Source: Ascaphus truei (Eukaryota > Chordata > Amphibia > Anura > Ascaphidae). From it: 64,000 nt of DNA. The stretch lies in contig CM071568.1 in NCBI GenBank assembly GCA_036426205.1, positions 119,108,245-119,172,244 of the forward strand, read 5' to 3'. Below are positions 56,119 through 64,000 of this stretch, in pieces. The notes under the pieces were generated by a model. It was not told the origin of the DNA and did not search any database. It was given only the letters and a program-made list of their open reading frames with translations. Position 1 is the first letter of the stretch; each line of letters starts with the position of its first letter. A program made the translations under genes and the position numbers.

Positions 56119-56884
56119 AACACATACTAAAAAACTGCAGTGTTTAAACAGAGCATCAGTGACTTAATTTGGCGCCAAAAAATCATGCACCAATCTGAGA
56201 CCAGTGCTGACAAAGACCCGGATGTTGAGATCTGTGTCAGACTGCTTCCAATGAAGTGTGCAGCATATGGTTTGTTTACATGAAAGAGTTCCACATTTAC
56301 ATATTCACCCTGACTACAGACAACATATGTCAGCAACACTGGTGATTGGCTAATTCCTACAGCCTACCTTACAGCAGCACACAAAAATACAAATATATAA
56401 ATACACAGCACTACTGCGCTACTAATGCCTATGAATAGTAACATATGTAACTGTAATTCATAGCTACTTGGCATATTCTAACAGCACTAATTAGTAAAAA
56501 TACATTGTTAGTTGAAGCAAAAAAATGACACCAGAAATAAACAGGAAAACATCAACCATAACAGCATTGTCCACGAGATAGAGAATACTGAAATGCATTC
56601 AAAATTCTAATACCTATTGATCTTACTATATATGCATATTCCCACCCCAGTTCTGTTTGTAGCAGCTATAGATCTTAGTATTGCATGACATAGCTGACAA
56701 TATACCATAACAAACAGATAATGGAGCACGGAACCAATGGATGGTAACCCACTGGGTCCAAATCCTAATATCCTCTAAATTGAGTCAAAATACTGAATGT
56801 CAGCAGCTATCCCAACCTGTGCAAAAAGCTGCAACAGGGTTAATATTCATCCCATTTTCATGGTATGCACACTTGTCCCAATCG

Positions 56885-57040
56885 CAGATCTATTGATAGA
56901 AGCTACATATCGTTGTTATGTATACATTTACTGACAGGATACAAAAATAATAAATCATTGTTCCAGTCGTGGATCTGTTGATGGAAGTTACAGATTTTTG
57001 TTGTTTATACATTTGTCGATGGGGTACAGTGAAAATAGAT
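56885..57040. repeat. Two tandem copies of a ~78-bp unit in the PLE non-coding region
   Basis: GATCTATTGATAGAAGCTAC and GATCTGTTGATGGAAGTTAC start two units of about 78 bp (56885-56962, 56963-57040) that end in ...GATACAAAAATAATAAATCA / GGTACAGTGAAAATAGATAA. They lie between the PLE coding region and left arm. Confidence 0.65.
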
Positions 57041-57175
57041 AATCTGAAAGAATAAAAAACAAACAAATCAATAATGTACAGTAAAAACAACAATTAATTT
57101 AAAACATACAAAAGCAGTTGAGGAGTGAAATGAACGGAAAAGAAAAAAAATTCAGACAAACTGATGATAATATTA

Positions 57176-58438
57176 TATTGTATGTCTTTATATAGCGCCA
57201 TTGCTCTGCCTACCTGCAATAAACCAGACCTATTGCCAGATTGGAGTGTGCATTTTTGTTTCATGTTCTCCGGTCCCACTGGGAGTTGGATCTTCGTGGC
57301 TGTGCGATCCATCATCATCCTCTACCTTGCTGCGACAGTTGGAAAGACAGGTAGGGTCAAGCTTGCTGTTTTTGAGTAATGGTATAACTGTTGCATGTTT
57401 GAATGAGGATGGAAAGGTTCCAGAGCAGAGGGAGGAGTTAAAAATGTTTTTGAGCGTAGGGATAATAGTAGGATCAAGAGGTTTTAGGAGATGGGAGGGA
57501 ATGGGGTAGAGATGGCAGGTGGTAGAGGGAGAAGAGGCAATCAACAGTGACACATCCTCCTCTGAGACAGTGTGAAAAGAGTCAAGGAAGGCAGGAGGAG
57601 AGTTAGGAAGAGGTGTAGGATGGGAAGTAGAAACAGAGGGGATGTTCTGATGTATGGATTCCACCTTTTCTTTAAAATAGTCAGCAAAGTCCTGAGCAGA
57701 GATGGAGGAAGGAGAGGCAGCTGAGGGTGGTTTGAGTAGAGTATTAAAGACAGAAAACAGTCGGTGTGGGTTAGACTTGTGCATGTTGATTAGTGAAGAA
57801 AAGTAGGCTTGTTTAGCTTGCGAGAGGGCAGAGTTGAAACAGGATAGCATACATTTGTAGTGAAGGAAGTCTGCGAGAGTATGAGATTTCCACCAGAGGC
57901 GTTCAGAGGAACGAGTGGAGGAACGCAACATGCGCGTGTGGGAATTTAGCCAGGGTCTAGGGTTAGAAGGGCGAGGGCGGCAGAGAGAAAGCGGGGCATG
58001 TAGATCAAAAGAGGAGGACAAGGCAGACTTGTAGTTCCTGACCAGGTTGTCAGGGTCTGTAGCAGAGCTGAGAGAGGAGAGGAAGAAGCGTAAAGTGGAC
58101 TCAAAGTCATGTAGGTGAATAGAGCGCAGGTTTCTGCAGAACCGGGGGGTAGATGGAGGTGGAGAAGGGGAGAAGCAAGATAGAGAGAATGAGATGAGGT
58201 GATAGTCAGAGAGAGGAAAAGGGGAAATGGAGAAATCGGTGAGAGAGACGTTTTTAGTGAAAACCAGGTCTAAGTAGTAGCCATCCTTGTGGGTGCTGGC
58301 TGCAGTCCACTGTTGAAGGCCAAAAGAAGAGGTTAGAGAGAGAAAGCGGGAAGCCCAAGGGAGAGAGGGGTCATCAATGTGGCAATTGAAGTCCCCACGG
58401 AGAAGAACAGGGGAGTCTAAGGAGAGAAAGAAAGAGAG
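57176..58438 (-). mobile_element. L2-like LINE, internally deleted
   Basis: Minus strand, from endonuclease (58438) to the start of RT (about 57350), then a jump to the LINE 3' end (GCGCTATATAAAGACATACA at 57200-57176). The RT palm and thumb are missing, so an internal deletion preceded or accompanied insertion. It belongs to the same family as 54447-55850 by 3' end and protein style. Confidence 0.85.
57350..58438 (-). pseudogene. L2-like LINE endonuclease end and RT start
   Basis: 58438-58030 encodes the end of an AP-type endonuclease: GDFNCHIDDPSLPWASRFLS (catalytic D and N), KDGYYLDLVFTKN and FPLSDYHLISFSL (the SDH motif reads SDY). The frame 58021-57230 follows with NPRPWLNSHTRMLRSSTRSSE, AYFSSLINMHKSNPHRLFSV, and the RT start PIPSHLLKPL, LCSGTFPSSFKHATVIPLLK. 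It leaves homology near 57350 at a deletion joint and ends in unrelated residues. Only part of the RT is present, so it cannot act. Confidence 0.85.
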
Positions 58439-58594
58439 CCATAATCATAAATATATACAAAATAAAAATCACCTCTAAGTCTGTACTCAATTCCTACATT
58501 ACTAGGGCAAGACCATGGATAATAATTACAAAAACATCGAAAACCCCATATAGTCATTCAAGCCTGTTGGTAACATTGCCCCCAGCTGTATAAT

Positions 58595-59227
58595 CTAACG
58601 ACAATCCTTTAGTAGGAGTGTCCTTTCTATGTCACCGCCTCTAATACCCAGACTGGTGCTTTCAATGGCGAAGGCTGTAGGTTTCGTATTATCTGAGTTA
58701 TGCTTCTGTAAGAAATGCTTAGCAACAGTAGAGATTTTCTTAAAGGAATCGAAGTCCCTTTGTGCAAATTTCCCATTGCGGCAATGCTCCAAGACTCTAA
58801 ACCGTATTTCACGTGTCGTCATGCCCACATAAATAAGATCACATGGGCATGTCAAGTAGTATACTACCCCCTTTGAACGACAATTCAGAAATTGTAGAAT
58901 TCTGAACTGCTTTGTCCCAGTGCTATCACTGAAAGAGTCTGTTTGGCGCATATATTTACAGGCCGAGCAGCCATTACATTTGAAAAAGCCCTTCCTTTCA
59001 AAGGAGGAAAGAAAAGTGGGGTTAATATGTGGCACGTAATGGCTGTGAACCAACTTTTCTTGTAGGTTTGGTGATCTCCTGCTTGTAAGCTCGACTCTGT
59101 TACCTAAAATTGATTTCAGGTCAGGGTCTACCATAAGGACTGGCCAGTGTGTCTGTAGGATATGTCTCAACTGGGACCATTGCTGATTGTAAGTCCCTAT
59201 AAATCTAATTTTCCTACTGGAGACCAT
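58595..59227 (-). pseudogene. PLE C-terminus: zinc block and GIY-YIG endonuclease
   Basis: A 210-residue frame. A CNGCSAC zinc-binding block is at 84-90, and the GIY-YIG domain follows: VVYYLTCPCDLIYVGMT (121-137, the GIY and YIG strands), then REIRFRVLEHCRNG with the catalytic arginine region. H-FLQKHN near 181-186 and SLGIRGGDIERTLLLKD near the end match PLE C-termini, where RG(G)D/E carries the acidic residue. The frame itself is open, but it is separated from the RT (59280-60113) by stops and a frame change near 59230-59280. Confidence 0.9.
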
Positions 59228-59279
59228 ATCCCTGGCTTTAGGTTTTAATAAGGAAACTCTGCAAACTACAGAGCTCTGC

Positions 59280-60327
59280 TTATACAGTGTTTCCTTGCTT
59301 AATCAAAGCTTGACTGTAGCCTCTTGACCTAAATCTGGACTGCATTTCTTGTGCTCTAGTTTCAAACATGTTATCTGTTGAGAAATTCTTTTTCAAGCAA
59401 AGACATTCATTGACTGGTACCCCTTTGATTTGGTGTTTCTGATGGAAACTATAGGCATGCAACATGGAATTCGTAGCTGTTTCCTTCCTAAAGATATCAG
59501 TCAGTATGTTGCCATTAGGATCAATACTAATTTTTAGGTCCAGAAAATCTATAGTACTATAACTACATCTGGACGTGAGTTTGATGTTGAACTCGTTGTG
59601 GTTGAGCACATCGACGAAATCCCCAACCCCCTGCCCAGAACCCTGCCAGAGGATGAGGATGTCGTCCATGTATCTTAACCACAAAAGGACATGATCCGCA
59701 TTCTCTTGATTCTGTTCTTGGAATACAACCACTCGCTCCCACCATCCAATAAATAAATTTGCATAGGATGGGGCACATGTGGCTCCCATGGCCGTCCCTC
59801 TCCACTGTACATAAAATTTATTTTTAAAAACAAAATAGTTATGTGACAGAATAAAGGTAAGTAATTCTATCAACCAGCCAACTAAAGGTGGTGACCGATT
59901 CATCATAGATAAGAAAAAATGTGTGGCTAAGATCCCATCCTGATGGTGAATGGAAGTATACAAAGCCTCCACGTCACACGTGGCTAGAATAACATCACCT
60001 TCAACTACCATAGAATCCAACATAGCTAAAGCATCCATAGTGTCTCTAAGGTATGTAGGTAGTGTCTCTACTGCAGGGCGCAAAAACATATCCAGAAATT
60101 GGAAATTGGTCACTAAGACTTCCTATTCCCGCCACAATAGGTCTCCCAGGGGGTTTTAAAGGATTTTTGTGAACCTTGGGTAAAAGGTAAAGCGTTGGTA
60201 TAACAGGACATTTACCCACGAGTCCATCTTTAATTTTTTCAGTAATAATACCCTCTGAACTGGCATCACATAAAATGTGGTCGAGTTCACTTTTGAACCT
60301 CATGGTAGGATCTGAATCTAGCTCCAA
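59280..60327 (-). pseudogene. PLE reverse transcriptase, one frameshift
   Basis: RT of the Penelope type, related to telomerase. The 60327-60046 frame has TLYLLPKVHKNPLKPPGRPI and VAGIGSLSDQF (the LPKxHK..PPGRPIVSG block). Near 60105 the frame shifts, and 60113-59280 continues with FLRPAVETLPTYLRDTMDAL, CDVEALYTSI (first catalytic aspartate), GTAMGATCAPSYANLFI, and LRYMDDILILW (YMDD at 148-151 of that frame). STIDFLDLKISID follows as in other PLEs. All catalytic residues are kept, so decay is recent compared with the copy at 13050-14400. Confidence 0.9.
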
Positions 60328-60360
60328 ACAGCACCCAGGATCTCTCAGTTGTTTAAAAAC

Positions 60361-61352
60361 TTATTTTTCATAAAGATATTTTGGCCATATCACTATATTT
60401 CCACCCTTATCTGCTGGTTTTATTTCCACAGTAGTGAGCTGCCGTAAATCGGCAATTGCCTTCCATTGTGATCTGGTCAAATTATTATCACCCATAGATT
60501 GTGGTAGTGATAAGATGTCTTTGATTACCAGACCGGCAAACACCTCCACCGCTGAACATGTCTGAAATGGGGGGCAAAATGTCAACTTGGGTTTAATGTG
60601 TGACACTATATCCAGCTCATTGTTATTACCTACTGGGATAGCAGTGGGAGGAGAGGTCAAATCCTGAATCAACTGGAGCTCCTGAGTGTTCAGATCAAGG
60701 TTAGCATCCTGTTGCAAACCCAAATCCTGACCAGTCTGGAAGTGCTTAGTCAAAAGAAGCTTGTGACAAAAAAGATTTAAATCTTTCACACATTCAAATT
60801 TATCCAAATAATGTGTGGGTGAGAAAGACAAACCCGTTTGAAGAACATATACCTGATCCTCTGAAAGGATAAAATCAGAAAGATTAATAATGGATAACTT
60901 ATCTGTTACCATTTGGCCTTCTTGTTCTTTTTGCGCTTGTAGCCAAATTGTGCCCTGTCCCTTAGATTTCTTTGTTCCACATCTCATCTTCCTGGCTGTA
61001 TGATTTATTGATCGCCTTGTCCTAAAAAAGACGTTAAGCTATCACCTGTCTGTGACTGTCTCGAATCATAATCTGAGAAGTCTATATCAGAGGACGTGAT
61101 ACCTGAGGAAGCTGCTACAGGATTAGTACGTGCTTGTTTGGTAATCTTAGAATTTCTTTTTCCCTTTTGCCATTGGTAAACTGAACCAGACTTATAGTCA
61201 GAAAAGTCCCTGGCAAATTTTGTCTTTTTAATACTTTTACTGTCTTCCTCAAATTTTACTAGATCTGTCTCTATTTTCTTTGCTTGTTCCAAGTCTCCTG
61301 TTTCAAAATTCTTATATAGCTCATCTATTTGTGCTGAGACTTCCTTTATCAC
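60361..61352 (-). pseudogene. PLE N-terminal region
   Basis: Two frames: 61352-61005 (115 residues, charged, with YKNFETGDLEQAKKIETDL and a serine/aspartate-rich end SDIDFSDYDSRQ) and 60987-60361 (208 residues, with LSFSPTHYLDKFECVKDLNLF, a conserved PLE leader block, and VEIKPADKGGNIVIWPKYLY, the KPADKGG block found before the RT). They are in different frames. The second ends at TAA (60361-60363) and its frame continues beyond that stop to the RT start, so the stop looks like a point mutation. The GTG-start frame at 61352 may not mark the true start. Confidence 0.85.
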
Positions 61353-62284
61353 ACTTGTATCATGTGTAATTAGGATCTACATCAGCTCAAAGAACAGGTG
61401 TTCAACGCTAACTCCCATTGTAATTTGAGAGCAGGATCATTAAATTGGAAGGCAGGGAATGTTTTAAGCCTCAAGCCACGTGGAATCAATTTATTTTCAA
61501 TATATCGTTCGAACGAAATCTTGTTCCACCAATTGCGCGTACGGATGAATATGAACCCTGTTGGATGAATATTTCCACAGGTTGGGATAGCTGCTGATAT
61601 TCAGTATTTTGACTCAATTTAGCGGATATTAGGATTTGGACCTAGTGGGTTACCATCCATTTGTTCCTGTGCCACATTATCTGTTTGTTATGGTATATTG
61701 TCAGCTATATCATGCAATACTAAGATCTATAGCTGCTACAAACAGAACTGGGATTGGAACATGCATATATATTAAGATCAATAGGTATCAGAATTTTGAA
61801 TGCATTTCAGTATTCTCTATCTTGTGGACAATGCTATCATGGTTGCTGTTTTCCTGTTTATTTCAGGTGTCATTTTTTGCTTCAACTAACAATGTATTTT
61901 TACTAATTAGTGCTGTAAGAATATGCCAAGTAGGTATGAATTACAGTTCAGTAACATATGTTACTATTCATAGGCATTAATAGCGCAGTAGTGCTGTGTA
62001 TTTATATATTTGTATTTCTGTTTGCTGCTGTAAGGTAGGCTGTAGGATTCAGCCAATCACCAGTGTTGCTGACATATGACGTCTGTAGTCAGGGTGAATA
62101 TGTAAATATGGAGCTATTTCATGTAAACAAACCATATGCTGCACACTTCATTGGAAGCAGTCTGACACAGTTCTCAACATCCGGGTCTTTGTCAGCACTG
62201 GTCTCAGATTGGTGCATGATTTTTTGGCGCCAAATTAAGTCACTGATGCTCTGTTTAAAATGCTGCAGTTTTTTAGTATGTGTT

Positions 62285-62327
62285 ACCACTCGGGGAAGAA
62301 GACCACATGGTCAAAACGCGTTGTGGT
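62285..62327 (+). ncRNA. Degenerate hammerhead-like motif, right inner
   Basis: Stem I-like ACCAC/GTGGT (62285-62289, 62323-62327), GGGGAAGA in place of CTGANGA, stem II GACC/GGTC (62301-62304, 62309-62312), AAAA for GAAA, and palindrome ACGCGT. Clearly related to the outer motif, but with core changes. Confidence 0.45.
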
Positions 62328-63148
62328 GTAGTGCAGATCAACGTTTCCTGTAGCTGTTATTTGGACCAGACAAGCAGATGGACTTCCGGAGACTGATATC
62401 TGGTGTTTCCCTCCATTCTGCAGTGAGAGGACCTCCCATACACCTCTGGTGTCCCAGATCATATATCAAAGCTAAGTATAGTGTAGCATTGTGCTCTCAT
62501 GTTGGGTCTTTGATAGTGAGGGGGGAGGGTTACAGCTAATACTCTGGTAAGGTGGATGTTCCCTTTGCCTATAACTAGTACACATACAGTTTGAGTATTT
62601 TTTTATTTTTCATCTGGGCCGTTCACTGTGTTTTTTCTAAGGTTCTTTATCAGTTATTTGCTGGTTTAGGGATCAACAGGGCAGGCTTTTTTGCAGTTTT
62701 TAGATTTTGACCGACCGGTCATTGGTTACCCTGGGAACTTCTGTACCCAGAGTGACATGAATTAGAAGTTATATTGCCTGCATTATTTGCCATCTCTGTT
62801 TTTGTGTCCCTGTACTGCTGTCTATATTTTTGGGTCCATATTCTTATTGTCTATAGGAGACATTTGTTTGGTCTGTTTTCATGTTTGTCATTTTGGTTTC
62901 TATGTTGTGTTTGATGTAGACTCATAATAAATTTGTATTTTGGTTATTACATTTGTCTGCATCTGATTGCATTAAATATTAGATATGTCTGAGTGCTTCT
63001 AATTAGGGTTCTTGTGTCTTTTTGTGTGTTATATTATTCCTGCCCCTTAGCACCGCCTGTCCCGTTTATTTGGGACACTTTCTGGCTTGTGACATTATCA
63101 TATTTGACGTTTGTTGTTAGCGGTATTCGTTGTGTGTCTAGATATATA

Positions 63149-63191
63149 ACCCCTGATGAAGTCGGCCAATCACTGACGAAACGCGTAGGGT
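63149..63191 (+). ncRNA. Hammerhead-like ribozyme motif, right outer
   Basis: Stem I ACCC/GGGT (63149-63152, 63188-63191), core CTGATGA (63153-63159), one extra A, stem II GTC/GAC (63161-63163, 63175-63177), GAAA (63178-63181), then ACGCGT palindrome and A63187 as the likely cleavage residue (GUA). The core is intact apart from the extra A shared with the motifs at 43529 and 53442. Confidence 0.6.
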
Positions 63192-63372
63192 GCATCACCA
63201 CGTTGGGGTTTGAGCTATCGAGGATTCACTGAGACGAAATCAGCTTCCTTACAGAGAGGCTGCTCCTGTTTCTGTTTGATGTGCCGTACTATCGGGCTGC
63301 ATTTGTGTTTTTTGTGCTATATCTACCTCTACTTCTACTGTTGCAAGTATGTGGGCTGAGTGATCCTGCTTG

Positions 63373-63553
63373 AGCTAGAAACCTCTACCCGTTGAACACA
63401 GTAGTGTTCTTTGTGATACATGCGGGTCCCGACGCCGACCGGTCAGGTACTCCCTCCCTCCTAGTGCATTCATTTACATACTGGTTCCTACTACTCCTAG
63501 ACACAAGGCATCCAGCTGACAGGCGCGCTGGTGGCGTTATTCCCTGATCAGCA
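63373..63553. other. No gene seen
   Basis: Short stretch between PLE arm and MITE; contains CGACGCCGACCGGTCAGG but no recognised element. Confidence 0.4.
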
Positions 63554-63555
63554 TA

Positions 63556-63913
63556 CAGCACCGGCAGCTTTTATTCTAACACTTCCCGCACGGCAGGATG
63601 CGTGCGGGAAGCGTGGTGACGCGGATTGTCGCGGCGTCACTGTGACGTCACTGTCACGTACGCGCCCGGCTTCCCCAGCTTCCCCAGCTTCCCCGACACC
63701 CCTAGAGTTTAAAGTGAGGTAAGCGGGGGTGCTGGCAAGCAGAGGGGCAGAGCAGGAGCTGGGTTCGGGGTCGGGAAGGGGGGCTAAAATGCGCGCGAAG
63801 TGGAGGGGGGTGCGCGGAGGAACACGCGGCGGCACGCGGTCTAGACCCGGCGCCAGCCGGAGTAGATCCCGGCCTGCCGCCGGCAAAAGTAGCAATAAAA
63901 GCTGCCCCTGCTG
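63556..63913. mobile_element. 358-bp GC-rich MITE, TA-flanked
   Basis: Ends CAGCACCGGCAGCTTTTATT and (inverted) CAGCAGGGGCAGCTTTTATT, with TA on both sides (63554-63555, 63914-63915). It includes an inner hairpin (CTTCCCGCACGGCAG...CGTGCGGGAAG, about 63582-63611), a 10-bp unit (TTCCCCAGC) repeated near 63670-63690, and very GC-rich sequence to 63895. The 115- and 89-codon minus frames across it are compositional. Its size and end pattern match 12481-12846. Confidence 0.8.
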
Positions 63914-64000
63914 TACATCTGGGCTCAGTCAGGAGAGTGTGTTTTATACCAACTATACTGGAACTGTTCATATTTGTACTGCATTAGATACTGGAGGCAC

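Larger units (their letters stand above)
53620..56820. repeat. Left inverted arm of the large PLE
   Basis: Reverse complement of 61575-63372. Paired landmarks: GATCACTCAGCC here with GGCTGAGTGATC at 63356; GGCCGACTTCATCATGGGTT with AACCCCTGATGAAGTCGGCC near 63150; CAAACTGTATGTGTACTAGT with ACTAGTACACATACAGTTTG near 62575; TCCAAATCCTAATATCC with GGATATTAGGATTTGGA near 61625. The L2-like LINE at 54447-55850 interrupts it. Confidence 0.85.
53620..63372 (-). mobile_element. Near-complete Penelope-like element with long inverted arms
   Basis: About 9.75 kb. The coding part (61352-58595, minus) has a leader, RT and GIY-YIG. It is enclosed by inverted arms: right 61575-63372 (about 1.8 kb) and left 53620-56820 (1.8 kb plus a 1.4-kb L2-like LINE). 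Another L2-like LINE sits at 57176-58438, between coding region and left arm. Each arm has two hammerhead-like motifs. The zinc block before GIY-YIG suggests the Neptune group, but this is not certain. Frameshifts and a stop make it inactive. No clear target duplication was found at the outer ends. Confidence 0.85.
61575..63372. repeat. Right inverted arm of the large PLE
   Basis: Inverted copy of 53620-56820 without the LINE. It starts near CACAGGTTGGGATAGC and ends near GGCTGAGTGATC. The arm contains two hammerhead-like motifs and several non-conserved short frames. Beyond 63372 the similarity to the left side stops. Confidence 0.85.

Noticed and set aside
63548..63971. 115- and 89-codon minus frames
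   Set aside because: They follow the GC-rich MITE and are compositional.
1..64000. Host protein-coding gene
   Set aside because: No exon-intron structure or conserved host domain could be supported; all recognisable coding is from transposable elements. A short exon could still be missed.

Overview
The window looks like intergenic, repeat-dense DNA from a large-genome vertebrate, most likely a frog (anuran). The evidence is the mix of elements: CR1 and L2-like LINEs with frog-type 3' ends, a vertebrate L1, a chromodomain Ty3/gypsy element, several related solo LTRs, Tc1- and hAT-type DNA transposons, and above all many Penelope-like elements (PLEs). I found no convincing host gene, tRNA gene, rRNA or CRISPR. 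Nearly all long open frames are transposon genes, or chance frames inside GC-rich or low-complexity repeats. Species cannot be fixed from the sequence alone.

Layout. 0.2-3.2 kb: an L1 on the minus strand (ORF1, a GC-rich spacer, start of ORF2), cut at the left by a GC-rich inverted-repeat element. 4.3-9.7 kb: a decayed chromodomain Ty3/gypsy element with a foldback MITE in it and an apparent duplication of its left flank plus LTR at its right end. 10-18 kb: a TTTGGCCAAAG repeat family, a 366-bp MITE with perfect 31-bp ends, a decayed PLE reverse transcriptase, a decayed LINE and a Tc1-type MITE. 18.8-21 kb: a 5'-truncated CR1. 24.3-25.1 kb: a solo LTR. 29-31.5 kb: a decayed PLE and a compact PLE-like palindrome. 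38-39.7 kb: a tRNA-derived SINE and an L2-like LINE 3' end. 40.5-46 kb: an LTR element on the minus strand with a cysteine-motif frame, split by a 2.9-kb PLE-type palindrome that itself contains a solo LTR. 46.5-47.2 kb: a second LTR of that family. 50.46-51.60 kb: a hAT element with 8-bp target duplication. 52.7-53.5 kb: the GIY-YIG end of another PLE. 53.6-63.4 kb: a near-complete PLE on the minus strand with long inverted arms and two nested L2-like LINEs. 63.6-63.9 kb: another GC-rich TIR MITE.

The most notable theme is the PLE content. At least seven PLE-derived loci in several states of decay occur here, and five of their terminal regions carry hammerhead-ribozyme-like motifs. In four motif families the sequence of stem II differs but its pairing is kept, and stem III is a short palindrome. 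PLE-encoded hammerheads are known in general; the inverted arms, the mirror-image copies and the extra nucleotide in the core are what deserve a closer look here.

Nesting gives relative ages. The LTR element at 40-46 kb predates the PLE palindrome inside it, which predates the solo LTR at 42.7 kb. The gypsy element predates its MITE. The large PLE predates its two L2 insertions. The surviving palindrome arms act as built-in empty-site controls for two insertions.
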